From Emticicia sp. BO119 (GTDB taxonomy: Bacteria; Bacteroidota; Bacteroidia; Cytophagales; Spirosomataceae), in NCBI RefSeq assembly GCF_013912375.1, contig NZ_JACETV010000006.1:186001-250000 (forward strand): a DNA stretch of 64,000 nucleotides, written 5' to 3'. A program made the position numbers and the translations under genes. The notes under the pieces were generated by a model. The model searched no databases and was not told the DNA's origin. It saw only the letters and a list, made by a program, of their open reading frames with translations. The stretch's first letter is position 1. Each line of letters starts with the position of its first letter. Shown one piece after another: positions 21,695 through 32,329 of the stretch.

Positions 21695-23968
21695 ATGTTA
21701 GGAGAAATAGCAGAAAAAGTGGAAACCAGTCGCCAGCCTGAGCCAATGATAAATCTTGAGAAAGAAAGAGCGGAGATATTAGCAAAGTATCGTCGATTAC
21801 TGCGGGCGGCCAAACCCACCCTGAAAGAAGATGATGCCAAACAAATAAAAAAAGCATTTACGATTTCGATGGAAGCGCATAAGGATATGCGGCGGAAATC
21901 GGGAGAACCCTATATATATCACCCATTAGAAGTGGCTCAGATTTGCGTAGAAGAAATCGGATTGGGTGCAACTTCAATTATCTGTGCGCTTTTACACGAT
22001 GTAGTTGAAGACACAGACATGACCCTGAAAGAGATAGAAAAGGAATTCGGATCCAAAGTAGCCCGGATTATAGATGGTCTTACTAAAATATCAGGCAATT
22101 TCGAGCAAGGTACATCTGCACAAGCCGAAAATTTCCGAAAAATGCTGATTACGCTTTCAGAAGATGTACGTGTCATTCTGATAAAACTGGCCGACCGACT
22201 CCATAATATGCGTACGCTTGGCAGCATGGCTCGGAACTCGCAGCTGAAAATTGCCCATGAAACCATTTTTATCTATGCCCCCCTTGCTCATCGTTTAGGT
22301 CTATATAAAATTAAATCCGAGCTCGAAGACCTCTATCTTAAGTACACCGAACCAGAGACATTTAAAGACATTGCTCAAAAACTCAAAAGTACAAAGTCAA
22401 CCCGCGACAGGTTCATTGACAACTTCATTAAACCTATCAAAAAAAAACTACAGGATACCGGCATTGAGTTTGTAATTAAAGGTCGTCCAAAACATATATA
22501 CTCCATCTGGAACAAAATAAAAAAACAGAATACCCCTTTTGAAGAAATCTTCGATTTATTCGCTATAAGAGTAATTCTGCAGAATGTTCCGCCAGAAAAA
22601 GAAAAATCAGCTTGCTGGCAGGTTTATTCTATTGTAACCGATCAGTATAAGCCTAATCCTGACCGATTGAAAGACTGGATTTCAATTCCTAAAGCCAACG
22701 GATACGAATCCTTGCATACAACTGTTATGAGCCAGACGGGTCAATGGGTAGAAGTTCAGATTCGTACCGAGCGGATGGACGAAATTTCGGAAAGAGGTTA
22801 TGCAGCACACTTTAAGTATAAAGGCAATGATACCTCAATGAATGCGCCGCTCGACCGCTGGATTAATCAGGTACGTGAAACACTGCAATCTGGCGACAAA
22901 TCGGCTATTGAGTTTCTGGAAGACTTCAGAGGCAATTTCTATAACGAAGAAGTTTTTGTTTTTACGCCTAAAGGCGATTTAAAGGTATTAAGAAAAGGAG
23001 CTACTGTATTAGATTTCGCCTTTGAGATTCATACTGACATAGGCAGGAAATGTACTGCCGGAAAAGTGAATAATCAGTTAGTACCGATTAGCTATACCTT
23101 ACAAAACGGCGATCAGGTCGAGATTCTAACTACCAAAAACCAGAAACCTTCAGAAGACTGGCTCAGGTTTGTTACTACTACTAAAGCAAAAGCCCGTATA
23201 AAAGACCTGCTGAAAGAAGAAAACAAGGTTTATTATAGTGATGGTAAAGAAATAATAACTAAAAAGTTTAAAGTTCTGGGCTTAGAAAATAACCTCGAAA
23301 CACTTAATCAGTTAAGAGCCTATTTCAATAAAAAAGATTATAACGACCTCTATTATGCCTTTGGTAAAGCCTATATTCATGCCGATGAAATCAAGAAATT
23401 TAAGGCTGACAGAGAAGCACGTTTAAATAAACAAGCCAGAATCGAAATAGACAATAAGGCGTTTATTGATGCCAAGAGTTTTGAAAAAGAAATTAAAAAA
23501 GTAAAAGGTAACGACACTCTCTTTATCGGAGATGATTTACAGGAAATTGATTTTACTTTAGCCCGTTGCTGTAATCCTATACCAGGTGACGACGTATTTG
23601 GTTTTCTGACCGTCAACGAGGGGATTAAAATTCACCGCAATTCCTGCCCAAACGCACAGCAATTACTATCTCAGTATGGGAATAGGGTCATTAAAGCGCG
23701 GTGGTCGTCACAAGTAGCCAAAGCCTTCGTTGCTACTATACACTTAGATGGCATAGACCGGATGGGAATGATTCAAGACATCTCCAAAGTTATATCAAGC
23801 GAATTACATATTAATATGCGTTCTTTGGCAGTTGATACAAATGATGGTATATTTACGGGTGATATAAAACTATATGTTCAGGATACACGACATTTAGAAA
23901 AACTGATGAAGCAATTAGGCGAGATAGAGGGCGTTCACCAGGTAACACGTGTCGATGTAGAAAACTGA
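21695..23968 (+). CDS. Bifunctional (p)ppGpp synthetase/hydrolase (Rsh/SpoT type)
   Basis: 757 aa. Domains in order: HD hydrolase (YIYHPLEVAQICVEEIGLG then LLHDVVEDTDM, about residues 68-115), RelA/SpoT synthetase (KPNPDRLKDWISIPKANGYE then VEVQIRTERMDEISERGYAA), TGS (VFVFTPKGDLKVLRKGATVL), a zinc-finger-like helical part, and a C-terminal ACT domain (HLDGIDRMGMIQDISKVISS). Both HD and synthetase residues look intact, so it should make and break (p)ppGpp. It is the main alarmone regulator candidate. It could be named rel or spoT, so no symbol is given. Confidence 0.93.
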   Translation: MLGEIAEKVETSRQPEPMINLEKERAEILAKYRRLLRAAKPTLKEDDAKQIKKAFTISMEAHKDMRRKSGEPYIYHPLEVAQICVEEIGLGATSIICALLHDVVEDTDMTLKEIEKEFGSKVARIIDGLTKISGNFEQGTSAQAENFRKMLITLSEDVRVILIKLADRLHNMRTLGSMARNSQLKIAHETIFIYAPLAHRLGLYKIKSELEDLYLKYTEPETFKDIAQKLKSTKSTRDRFIDNFIKPIKKKLQDTGIEFVIKGRPKHIYSIWNKIKKQNTPFEEIFDLFAIRVILQNVPPEKEKSACWQVYSIVTDQYKPNPDRLKDWISIPKANGYESLHTTVMSQTGQWVEVQIRTERMDEISERGYAAHFKYKGNDTSMNAPLDRWINQVRETLQSGDKSAIEFLEDFRGNFYNEEVFVFTPKGDLKVLRKGATVLDFAFEIHTDIGRKCTAGKVNNQLVPISYTLQNGDQVEILTTKNQKPSEDWLRFVTTTKAKARIKDLLKEENKVYYSDGKEIITKKFKVLGLENNLETLNQLRAYFNKKDYNDLYYAFGKAYIHADEIKKFKADREARLNKQARIEIDNKAFIDAKSFEKEIKKVKGNDTLFIGDDLQEIDFTLARCCNPIPGDDVFGFLTVNEGIKIHRNSCPNAQQLLSQYGNRVIKARWSSQVAKAFVATIHLDGIDRMGMIQDISKVISSELHINMRSLAVDTNDGIFTGDIKLYVQDTRHLEKLMKQLGEIEGVHQVTRVDVEN

Positions 23969-23999
23969 ACCTAAACACACTATAATAACCCACTCCTCA

Positions 24000-24518
24000 A
24001 TGAAACCCTTAGCTATCCTGTTAATGTTTGTATTGATTAGTTTGTCGGCTTCTGCTCAGACCTTAGATACCCTTACTGCAAAAAGAGTATTCATTACTAC
24101 AAAAATATACAGAAATGGCTTTAAACTTTCGCATGGCAAAATCCTGAGCCTGTATAAAGATACCTGGCAACCCAAAGTAAAATATAAATGGGGCTATTAC
24201 ATGAACCCCGTAGCCCCTGTTGTAACTGTTGCCGGAATAGGATTAGCCGTAGTGGCTTTAAAAGGTAAAGATGCCACGGCAATTGTTAAAGGAAATGAAG
24301 TGCAGTATAAGATTCGTAGTCTTCCTAAATTACTGATTGGCATTGGCCTTGCAGGAGCAGGTTTGTGTATGATAGAGTCTTCTAACGAACTGGTTCAACA
24401 CTCTGTCGATATTTATAATGCCAAATTGAAAAATCAGAAACCGGCAATTTCTTTTATACAACAGATAAATTTTGGCTTTACAGAAAGTAATGGCGTTGGT
24501 CTCACGCTCAGATTTTGA
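24000..24518 (+). CDS. Hypothetical exported or membrane protein
   Basis: 172 aa with an N-terminal signal peptide (MKPLAILLMFVLISLSASA). Two internal hydrophobic segments follow, APVVTVAGIGLAVVAL and LLIGIGLAGAGLCMI. The pattern suggests a two-helix membrane protein exported in a Bacteroidota manner. It follows the rsh gene by 31 nt and might be co-transcribed. No known domain recognised. Confidence 0.65.
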   Translation: MKPLAILLMFVLISLSASAQTLDTLTAKRVFITTKIYRNGFKLSHGKILSLYKDTWQPKVKYKWGYYMNPVAPVVTVAGIGLAVVALKGKDATAIVKGNEVQYKIRSLPKLLIGIGLAGAGLCMIESSNELVQHSVDIYNAKLKNQKPAISFIQQINFGFTESNGVGLTLRF

Positions 24519-24687
24519 TGTTTTGGTTTCATTATTGTCAGTAAAATTGTCTTCCAGAAGCCGCTTTAGATGTTGCTTCATTTTTCAGAATTTAATCTTC
24601 ATATTTTAATCAGAGAAAAAAAATTGCCCTTAAATAAATTTTTTCGCTCTTAATTAATATTTAATATCAGAAAGGTTATAAATTCTA

Positions 24688-24695
24688 TATATTTG
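24688..24695 (+). promoter_or_regulatory. -7 box (TATATTTG) of the carbamoyltransferase operon
   Basis: TAnnTTTG match 49 nt upstream of the start at 24744. No clear TTG at -33. Confidence 0.45.
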
Positions 24696-24743
24696 TAATC
24701 GAATTTACAAAAAGGACTAAAAAAATCCCCGAATTACTTATAC

Positions 24744-26609
24744 ATGACAATTTTAGGAATTTCTGCATTTTACCATGATTCTGCAGCAGCTCTTATCAGG
24801 AATGGCGAAATTCTCGCAGCAGCCCAGGAAGAACGATTTACAAGAATAAAACATGACCCGGCATTCCCGGCGAATGCCGTAAGATTTTGTTTGGATTATA
24901 GTGGAATGACCTTAGATAAGGTAGATGCCATTGTTTTCTACGATAAGCCCTTATTAAAATTTGAACGTCTCTTAGAGACCTACTATGGCTTCTCTCCAAG
25001 GGGTCTTAAATCGTTTCTTACATCTATTCCGGTATGGCTTAAAGAGAAGATGTTTCTTAAAAGAATGCTTCATGAAGAATTGGAAAAAATCGGAAATTAT
25101 AATAAAAGAAAAGCAAAATTACTTTTTCCAGAGCACCATCTTTCACATGCCGCCAGTGCCTATTACCCCTCTCCTTACCAGGATGCCGCTATACTGACTA
25201 TTGATGGCGTTGGCGAATGGGCAACAGCCTCAATCTGTTATGGCAAAGGAAACCAGATGACAATCCTGAAAGAGTTGCGCTTTCCGCACTCGTTAGGGTT
25301 GCTATATTCGGCCGTTACCTATTATTGCGGATTTAAAGTAAACTCAGGCGAATACAAACTGATGGGCTTGGCTCCTTATGGCAATCATGGCTCTGCGCAG
25401 GTAGCCCGGTTTGTTGACCTCATCAGAAATGAACTCATCGAAATAAAGCCTGATGGTTCAATATGGCTCAATCAGGAATATTTCAACTATGCAACCGGGC
25501 TAAGAATGGTATTTGATGACAAATGGGAGCAACTTCTGGGCTTTAAACGCCGTGAATCTGAAAGTCTGTTAGAACAAATTCACTGCGATTTCGCCCTGGC
25601 CATTCAGGAAATTACAGAAGAGGTTGTGATTAAGATGGCTGAAGAAGCCAAACGACTGACAGGCTCTAAAAACCTTTGCATGGCAGGTGGAGTCGCTCTC
25701 AACTGCGTAGCAAACGGTAAACTGCAAAAAACCAGTATTTTTGAAAATATTTATATTCAACCCGCTGCTGGAGATGCAGGGGGTGCATTAGGTGCTGCAT
25801 TGGCTGCTTACTATATCTATTTTAACCAGGAGCGTAATCCCACTCCGAATACTTTAGACGAAATGCACGGTTCTTATTTAGGGCCAGAGTATTCTGATCT
25901 TGAAGTGAAACAAATGGCTAAAAAGTACGATGCCAACTATCAGTATTTTGGAAATTTTGAAGAGTTAGCGGCAGAAACTGCCCAACTTCTGTCAGAAGGC
26001 AATGTAATAGGCTGGTTTCAGGGGCGAATGGAATTTGGCCCGAGAGCCTTGGGTGGCAGAAGCATTTTAGGTGATGCCCGAAACCCCGAAATGCAAAAAA
26101 AACTGAATTTAAAAATTAAATACAGAGAGGGCTTCCGTCCTTTTGCGCCGTCTGTTTTGGCAGAAGATGTCGAAGAATATTTTGAATGCGAAACACCCTC
26201 GCCTTATATGCTATTGGTACACGGAGTAAACAAAAAAAGAAGAACCGTTTTTCCCGACAATTACGAGCAATTGCCTATGATGGAAAAACTCTACTTTTTA
26301 CGTTCAGATTTACCTTCAATTACACATATCGATTACTCTGCCCGTATTCAGACTGTCCATCAGGAAACCAATCCACGGTATTGGACACTCATCAACGAAT
26401 TCAAAAAGCAAACAGGCTATGGCGTTATCGTCAATACTAGCTTTAACGTTCGTGGCGAACCCATCGTTTGTACCCCTGAAGATGCCTACAAGTGCCTTAT
26501 GCGTACCGAAATGGACTATTTAGTAGTTGGAAATTTTATATTTGATAAAAAATTCCAACCAAAATGGACTGAATCAGAATCATGGAAAGATGAATATAAA
26601 TTAGATTAG
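24744..26609 (+). CDS. NodU/TobZ-family carbamoyltransferase (SxtI-like)
   Basis: 621 aa. N-terminal Kae1-like ATPase half (LGISAFYHDSAAALIRNGEI, HHLSHAASAYYPSP, ILTIDGVGEWATAS, YKLMGLAPYG). C-terminal half with GWFQGRMEFGPRALGGRSIL and YREGFRPFAPSVL. It should transfer a carbamoyl group to a hydroxyl via carbamoyl-adenylate, as in NodU, TobZ and SxtI. The next two genes are the DUF5989 peptide and an SxtJ-like membrane protein, the same trio seen in the saxitoxin clusters. The acceptor substrate is not evident. Confidence 0.93.
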   Translation: MTILGISAFYHDSAAALIRNGEILAAAQEERFTRIKHDPAFPANAVRFCLDYSGMTLDKVDAIVFYDKPLLKFERLLETYYGFSPRGLKSFLTSIPVWLKEKMFLKRMLHEELEKIGNYNKRKAKLLFPEHHLSHAASAYYPSPYQDAAILTIDGVGEWATASICYGKGNQMTILKELRFPHSLGLLYSAVTYYCGFKVNSGEYKLMGLAPYGNHGSAQVARFVDLIRNELIEIKPDGSIWLNQEYFNYATGLRMVFDDKWEQLLGFKRRESESLLEQIHCDFALAIQEITEEVVIKMAEEAKRLTGSKNLCMAGGVALNCVANGKLQKTSIFENIYIQPAAGDAGGALGAALAAYYIYFNQERNPTPNTLDEMHGSYLGPEYSDLEVKQMAKKYDANYQYFGNFEELAAETAQLLSEGNVIGWFQGRMEFGPRALGGRSILGDARNPEMQKKLNLKIKYREGFRPFAPSVLAEDVEEYFECETPSPYMLLVHGVNKKRRTVFPDNYEQLPMMEKLYFLRSDLPSITHIDYSARIQTVHQETNPRYWTLINEFKKQTGYGVIVNTSFNVRGEPIVCTPEDAYKCLMRTEMDYLVVGNFIFDKKFQPKWTESESWKDEYKLD

Positions 26610-26674
26610 TTTTGCACCCCTAAAAACTATTATAACCTTAAACCAATCCCCCGAAGGGAGGGATATGTACAGAT

Positions 26675-26824
26675 ATGGATTTTTTACAAGACCTCTGGAA
26701 CTTCTTAAAAGAAAGAAAAAAATGGTGGCTTATGCCAATGATTGTGGTATTATTATTAATTGGAGTTTTGATTGTGATTGGTGGCGGATCAGCTATTGCT
26801 CCATTTATTTATACTTTATTCTAA
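26675..26824 (+). CDS. DUF5989 (SxtK-like) single-pass membrane peptide
   Basis: 49 aa: MDFLQDLWNFLKERKKWWLM, then a membrane helix PMIVVLLLIGVLIVIGGGSA and tail PFIYTLF. An amphipathic head rich in Trp/Lys and a single helix match the DUF5989 pattern of peptides encoded beside carbamoyltransferases. It lies 65 nt after the carbamoyltransferase and 13 nt before an SxtJ-like gene, and likely belongs to the same operon. Confidence 0.8.
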   Translation: MDFLQDLWNFLKERKKWWLMPMIVVLLLIGVLIVIGGGSAIAPFIYTLF

Positions 26825-26837
26825 GTTATTTTAAAGA

Positions 26838-27200
26838 ATGAAACAACAAAACACAAAAGAGATTGTCCTGACAATTGTGGTAGGGCTATTAGTGTTATTT
26901 TTTATTTTTAAAATACAAGGGCTTTTAATCGCAGCTCTTGTTGTGGGCCTATTGGGGGTACTTTCTAATTTTATTGCTGAAAAAATCGCCTGGATCTGGC
27001 TAAAATTTGCTGAAGTTTTAGGAAGAATTAACTCTACCGTATTATTGAGTCTGATTTTTTTCATTTTTCTTACTCCTATTGCTCTTTTAATGAAAATTTT
27101 CAAAAAAGAAGATGTCCTGAAACTGAAAAAGCCTGCTGCCAGTGCATACGATGAGCGAAATCATACTTATGTAAAAAAAGACCTGGAAAATACCTGGTAA
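26838..27200 (+). CDS. SxtJ-like membrane protein
   Basis: 120 aa with about three membrane helices: IVLTIVVGLLVLFFIFKIQG, LIAALVVGLLGVLSNFIAEK, and LLSLIFFIFLTPIALLMKIF. It has a basic cytoplasmic tail ending DLENTW. It matches the profile of SxtJ, whose function is unknown; with the DUF5989 peptide it may anchor the carbamoyltransferase to the membrane. The placement is the best evidence. Confidence 0.75.
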   Translation: MKQQNTKEIVLTIVVGLLVLFFIFKIQGLLIAALVVGLLGVLSNFIAEKIAWIWLKFAEVLGRINSTVLLSLIFFIFLTPIALLMKIFKKEDVLKLKKPAASAYDERNHTYVKKDLENTW

Positions 27201-27364
27201 TATATCATTTACGAATATTCCTCCGACTTATACAAGCATTGAACTATACCCAGTGCTTGTTTATCTATTTTGAGAAAAATAATCATTCGTTGATACATTT
27301 TTCCGTTCTTATCTATTTTCTTTGTAACTTCACACCAAAATAACAGTCAAACATAGCGAACAAT

Positions 27365-27826
27365 ATGGTTCCGAATCCATCAAATTTTGACTCAGCCAAG
27401 CGTATTTTTACTGCCTACCTCGAAGCTAAACAGCTTCGAAAAACCCCGGAAAGATACGCAATCCTGGAAGAAATATACTCACGTGATGACCACTTTGAGG
27501 TAGAAGACCTGTATATTTCTATGAAAAACAAAAAATATCAAGTCAGTAGAGCAACAGTATATAATACCCTTGATTTATTAGTAGAATGTGACCTCGTAAC
27601 CAAACACCAGTTCGGTAAAAACCTGGCACAATACGAAAAAGCCTATGGTTACAAACAACATGACCACCTGATTTGTGTCGACTGCCATAAAGTCATGGAA
27701 TTCTGTGACCCCCGCGTGCAAAATATACAAAGTATGGTAGGCGATATGCTCCAGTTTAAAGTTATGCACCATTCGTTGATATTCTACGGCAATTGTCAAC
27801 GAGAAAGATGTGAAAACAAAGTTTAA
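27365..27826 (+). CDS. Fur-family metalloregulator
   Basis: 153 aa. Winged helix (RKTPERYAILEEIYSRDDHF, VSRATVYNTLDLLVECDLV) and a dimer/metal domain: KQHDHLICVDCHKVMEFCD with the CxxC zinc pair, and a C-terminal pair in NCQRERCENKV. Full length. It may be Fur, Zur or PerR; the residues visible do not decide. It stands alone, 44 nt before purA. Confidence 0.9.
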   Translation: MVPNPSNFDSAKRIFTAYLEAKQLRKTPERYAILEEIYSRDDHFEVEDLYISMKNKKYQVSRATVYNTLDLLVECDLVTKHQFGKNLAQYEKAYGYKQHDHLICVDCHKVMEFCDPRVQNIQSMVGDMLQFKVMHHSLIFYGNCQRERCENKV

Positions 27827-27870
27827 TTTTTTCTAATATATAATTACAGACATAGTCTTTTTAACCAATA

Positions 27871-29151
27871 ATGATTGATATACTTTTAGGTTTACAATGG
27901 GGCGATGAAGGCAAAGGGAAAATTGTTGATGTGCTTGCCCCTGATTATCAGGTTGTTGCTCGTTTTCAGGGTGGCCCCAATGCCGGCCACACACTTGAAT
28001 TTGATGGCATCAAACATGTTCTGCATCAGATACCCTCAGGTATTTTCCGTGCCGATTGTTTAAATATTATAGGTAATGGTGTAGTGCTTGATCCTATCGT
28101 TTTTCGTAGAGAAATTGAGGGTTTAGCTAAGTATAACCTCGAATTGAAGAAGAACCTGATTATTTCAAAAAAGACTGCTATCATTATTCCAACACATAGA
28201 TTATTAGATGCTGCTTTAGAAAAAGCCAAAGGTGATTCAAAAATTGGTTCTACACTACGTGGCATCGGCCCTGCATATTCCGACAAGGTATCTCGTCAGG
28301 GATTAAGATTAGGTGATATTCTTTCTGCTAATTTTGAAACCAAATACCGTAATCTGGTTTCAATACATAAACAAACTTTAGATTTCCACGAATTCGCTTA
28401 TGACCTTTCAGAATCTGAAAGAGAATTTTTTGCAGCCATTGAATTCCTGAAAGAATTTACCATTCTTGACAGCGAATACATTGTGAACGATTCCCTTAAA
28501 AAAGGACAGAAAATATTAGCCGAAGGTGCACAAGGCTCATTATTAGATATAGATTTCGGTTCGTATCCGTTCGTAACGAGTTCTAATACTACTGCGGCAG
28601 GGGTTTGTTCTGGTTTAGGCGTTGCGCCCCGTAGCATTGGCGAAGTATATGGTATCTTCAAAGCTTATTGTACAAGAGTAGGAAGCGGGCCATTCCCTAC
28701 TGAATTGAACGATGAATTAGGAGAGGCTATTCGTCAGGAAGGAAGAGAGTTTGGTGCAACCACTGGCCGCCCGCGCCGTACAGGCTGGTTAGATTTACCT
28801 GCTTTGAAATACAGCATCATGCTCAATGGTGTTACACAATTAATAATGATGAAAGTGGATGTATTAAATTTCCTTGACGAAATTAAGGTTTGTACCCACT
28901 ATCGTCTGCCAGATGGCACAATTACAGAGCAAATGCCATTTGATTTAACTGATATTACAGTGGAGCCTATCTACAAATCGTTTAAAGGTTGGAAATGCTC
29001 TTTGGAGAACTTCCATACTTATAATGAAATTCCTGCAGAATTGTCAGATTATATCAATTATTTAGAAGCCGAATTAGCCGTTCCGATTAGTTTCATCTCT
29101 ACCGGGCCAGACCGCGAAGCCGTTATTTTAAGAGAGGCTGTAGTGTCTTGA
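27871..29151 (+). CDS. purA: Adenylosuccinate synthase
   Basis: 426 aa. GTP-dependent conversion of IMP plus aspartate into adenylosuccinate, in AMP synthesis. N-terminal LLGLQWGDEGKGKIVDVLAP has the catalytic Asp and P-loop; also IGSTLRGIGPAYSDKVSRQG and TGRPRRTGWLDLPALKYS. Length is normal for the family. Likely its own unit, with a hairpin terminator at 29166-29202. Confidence 0.97.
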   Translation: MIDILLGLQWGDEGKGKIVDVLAPDYQVVARFQGGPNAGHTLEFDGIKHVLHQIPSGIFRADCLNIIGNGVVLDPIVFRREIEGLAKYNLELKKNLIISKKTAIIIPTHRLLDAALEKAKGDSKIGSTLRGIGPAYSDKVSRQGLRLGDILSANFETKYRNLVSIHKQTLDFHEFAYDLSESEREFFAAIEFLKEFTILDSEYIVNDSLKKGQKILAEGAQGSLLDIDFGSYPFVTSSNTTAAGVCSGLGVAPRSIGEVYGIFKAYCTRVGSGPFPTELNDELGEAIRQEGREFGATTGRPRRTGWLDLPALKYSIMLNGVTQLIMMKVDVLNFLDEIKVCTHYRLPDGTITEQMPFDLTDITVEPIYKSFKGWKCSLENFHTYNEIPAELSDYINYLEAELAVPISFISTGPDREAVILREAVVS

Positions 29152-29165
29152 TACCCAAATATTAT

Positions 29166-29202
29166 AAGTCTCTTAGACCGAAATCTAAGAGACTTAATTT
29201 TT
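29166..29202 (+). terminator. purA terminator
   Basis: AAGTCTCTTAGA, loop CCGAAA, TCTAAGAGACTT (12 bp) and then AATTTTTC. It lies 15 nt after the purA stop. Confidence 0.8.
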
Positions 29203-29244
29203 CAGACACATTGTACTTGATGGGTAAATAAACTCTAAGATTTT

Positions 29245-29395
29245 AATATACCATCCCTACGGGACTTAAAAGCGACTTTAGCTATTTTTTTCTACCTATA
29301 TAGCATCCCTACGGGATATTTTTAAGTCCTGTAGGGACGATATACCGGTACGAATAATAAATTTCCCCACTGTCGATATCCCGTAGGGATAATAT
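29245..29395. repeat. Four copies of a CCCTACGGGA repeat in alternating orientation
   Basis: Copies at about 29251-29264, 29301-29314, 29326-29338 and 29377-29389. Two read CATCCCTACGGGA on the plus strand and two are the reverse (GTCCTGTAGGGAC, ATCCCGTAGGGAT). Copies 1 and 3 share the flank ACTTAAAA and copies 2 and 4 share ATA flanks, so they could form two long hairpins. It resembles a REP/BIME-like intergenic element. Confidence 0.7.
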
Positions 29396-29416
29396 ATTTC
29401 CATTTGATCAACGAGT

Positions 29417-29995
29417 ATGAATCATATACTGGCCCAATATCTTTTCAATAAAGAAACCCTTTACAAAAATCCACAGACTGGAATAGATTCTGAAAAAGAG
29501 ATTGTAGCCGAAAAAAAAGAGACCTCTTCGGCGGAAGAAACCCCTGAAGTTTTTTCAACACCAAAAGTTGCACCCACCCCACCCCCTGTTCTGGTAGCTG
29601 AAGCACCTAAACCTGTAGTACCTGTCACTATTCCTCTGAAACTTAACCATAAAGTTTTAGTAATTTCCGAGGTAATTTCTGAGGATGAAAAAGGTTTATT
29701 AAGTAAAATTTTAAGGGCTGTTGGTTTATCATTAGCGCAAATTGATTTGATAGAAATACAAAAAACTCAACAAATAGATTACCCATCTTTTATTGAACAA
29801 AAAATTACGGCCAAATTTATCAGCTTCGGGGTTGGGCTTAGTAAACTTAACTGGGATTTGATGTTGGTGCCTTACGAAATCAGAACAGTGTCAGGTATTG
29901 ATTTTTTATTAGCTCATGATTTAGGTGTTATCGCAGCAGACACCAAATTAAAAAAAGATCTTTGGGCAGCTTTGCAAAAAATGTTTAATAAATAA
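29417..29995 (+). CDS. Hypothetical protein with a HolD/UDG-like C-terminal half
   Basis: 192 aa. A proline-rich linker (PKVAPTPPPVLVAEAPKPVV) separates a short N-terminus from a C-terminal alpha/beta domain: HKVLVISEVISEDEKGLLSK, KFISFGVGLSKLNWDLMLVP and LAHDLGVIAADTKLKKDLWA. This pattern resembles the psi subunit (HolD) or uracil-DNA-glycosylase-like fold seen in Bacteroidota, but I am not certain. The gene stands alone between the REP-like repeats and the groES promoter. Confidence 0.6.
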   Translation: MNHILAQYLFNKETLYKNPQTGIDSEKEIVAEKKETSSAEETPEVFSTPKVAPTPPPVLVAEAPKPVVPVTIPLKLNHKVLVISEVISEDEKGLLSKILRAVGLSLAQIDLIEIQKTQQIDYPSFIEQKITAKFISFGVGLSKLNWDLMLVPYEIRTVSGIDFLLAHDLGVIAADTKLKKDLWAALQKMFNK

Positions 29996-30042
29996 TCTTC
30001 GTCGCTATATTCCAACTCTACAAAAGTATTTTTCAATGACCT

Positions 30043-30103
30043 GTCATACTTTTAACAATTTTGTCAGTTAATACTGAAAATTTGTCAGAAAACCGTACCT
30101 TTG
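30043..30103 (+). promoter_or_regulatory. groES promoter region with three spaced TGTCA repeats
   Basis: TGTCA starts at 30043, 30062 and 30083 (spacing 19 and 21) and is followed by TACCTTTG (30096-30103), a -7 box. A further TGTCA lies at about 30136. No CIRCE inverted repeat is visible in the upstream 215 nt, so control other than HrcA is likely. The repeats may bind a regulator. Confidence 0.5.
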
Positions 30104-30211
30104 CGGCTCGTTGGCAAAAATCTTGTTGACTTGTCAGCAACCTCAATATCAGACATCTTTGTCTGGTTTTAACTTGTACAATTATTAAAACCATAAAAAA
30201 TCAAAATAACT

Positions 30212-30487
30212 ATGTCAGTAAACGTTAAGCCATTAGCAGACAGAGTATTAATTGAAGCTGCTCCGGCGGAAGAAAAAACGGCATTCGGTATTATCATTCC
30301 CGACACTGCTAAAGAAAAACCACAAAAAGGTATCGTAGTAGCAGTAGGTCCTGGCAAAAAAGACGAGCCGCTATTAGTAAAAGTAGGTGATAGCGTACTT
30401 TACGGAAAATACGCTGGAACTGAAATTACCGTTGAAGGCAAAGAATACCTTATCATGCGTGAATCAGACATCTACGCAATCGTTTAA
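30212..30487 (+). CDS. groES: Co-chaperonin GroES
   Basis: 91 aa. The lid of the GroEL chamber: [20 protein letters not shown], then [20 protein letters not shown] and [18 protein letters not shown]. The mobile loop and barrel are complete. Located 120 nt ahead of groEL. Confidence 0.97.
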   Translation: MSVNVKPLADRVLIEAAPAEEKTAFGIIIPDTAKEKPQKGIVVAVGPGKKDEPLLVKVGDSVLYGKYAGTEITVEGKEYLIMRESDIYAIV

Positions 30488-30601
30488 TTTTATCAGACTA
30501 AAGGTTCGCCGTTATAGTGTGGATTGTAGAACTGTCTCTATCTACATATAATTTCTATTCAATCATTCACTCATTTTTATTCACTAATTCATCATTAGTA
30601 A

Positions 30602-32242
<1,641 letters not shown>

Positions 32243-32262
32243 TCAGATGCTTAGAACATACA

Positions 32263-32297
32263 AAGAAGCCCTCGGAGAAATTCGAGGGCTTTATTTA
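32263..32297 (+). terminator. groESL terminator
   Basis: AGCCCTCG, loop GAGAAATT, CGAGGGCT followed by TTATTTAT, 25 nt after the groEL stop. Confidence 0.8.
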
Positions 32298-32329
32298 TAC
32301 CTGAATTTTACAGATTAAACACCAATCTG

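Noticed and set aside
30000..30211. CIRCE/HrcA operator before groES
   Set aside because: I looked for TTAGCACTC-N9-GAGTGCTAA and found no match.
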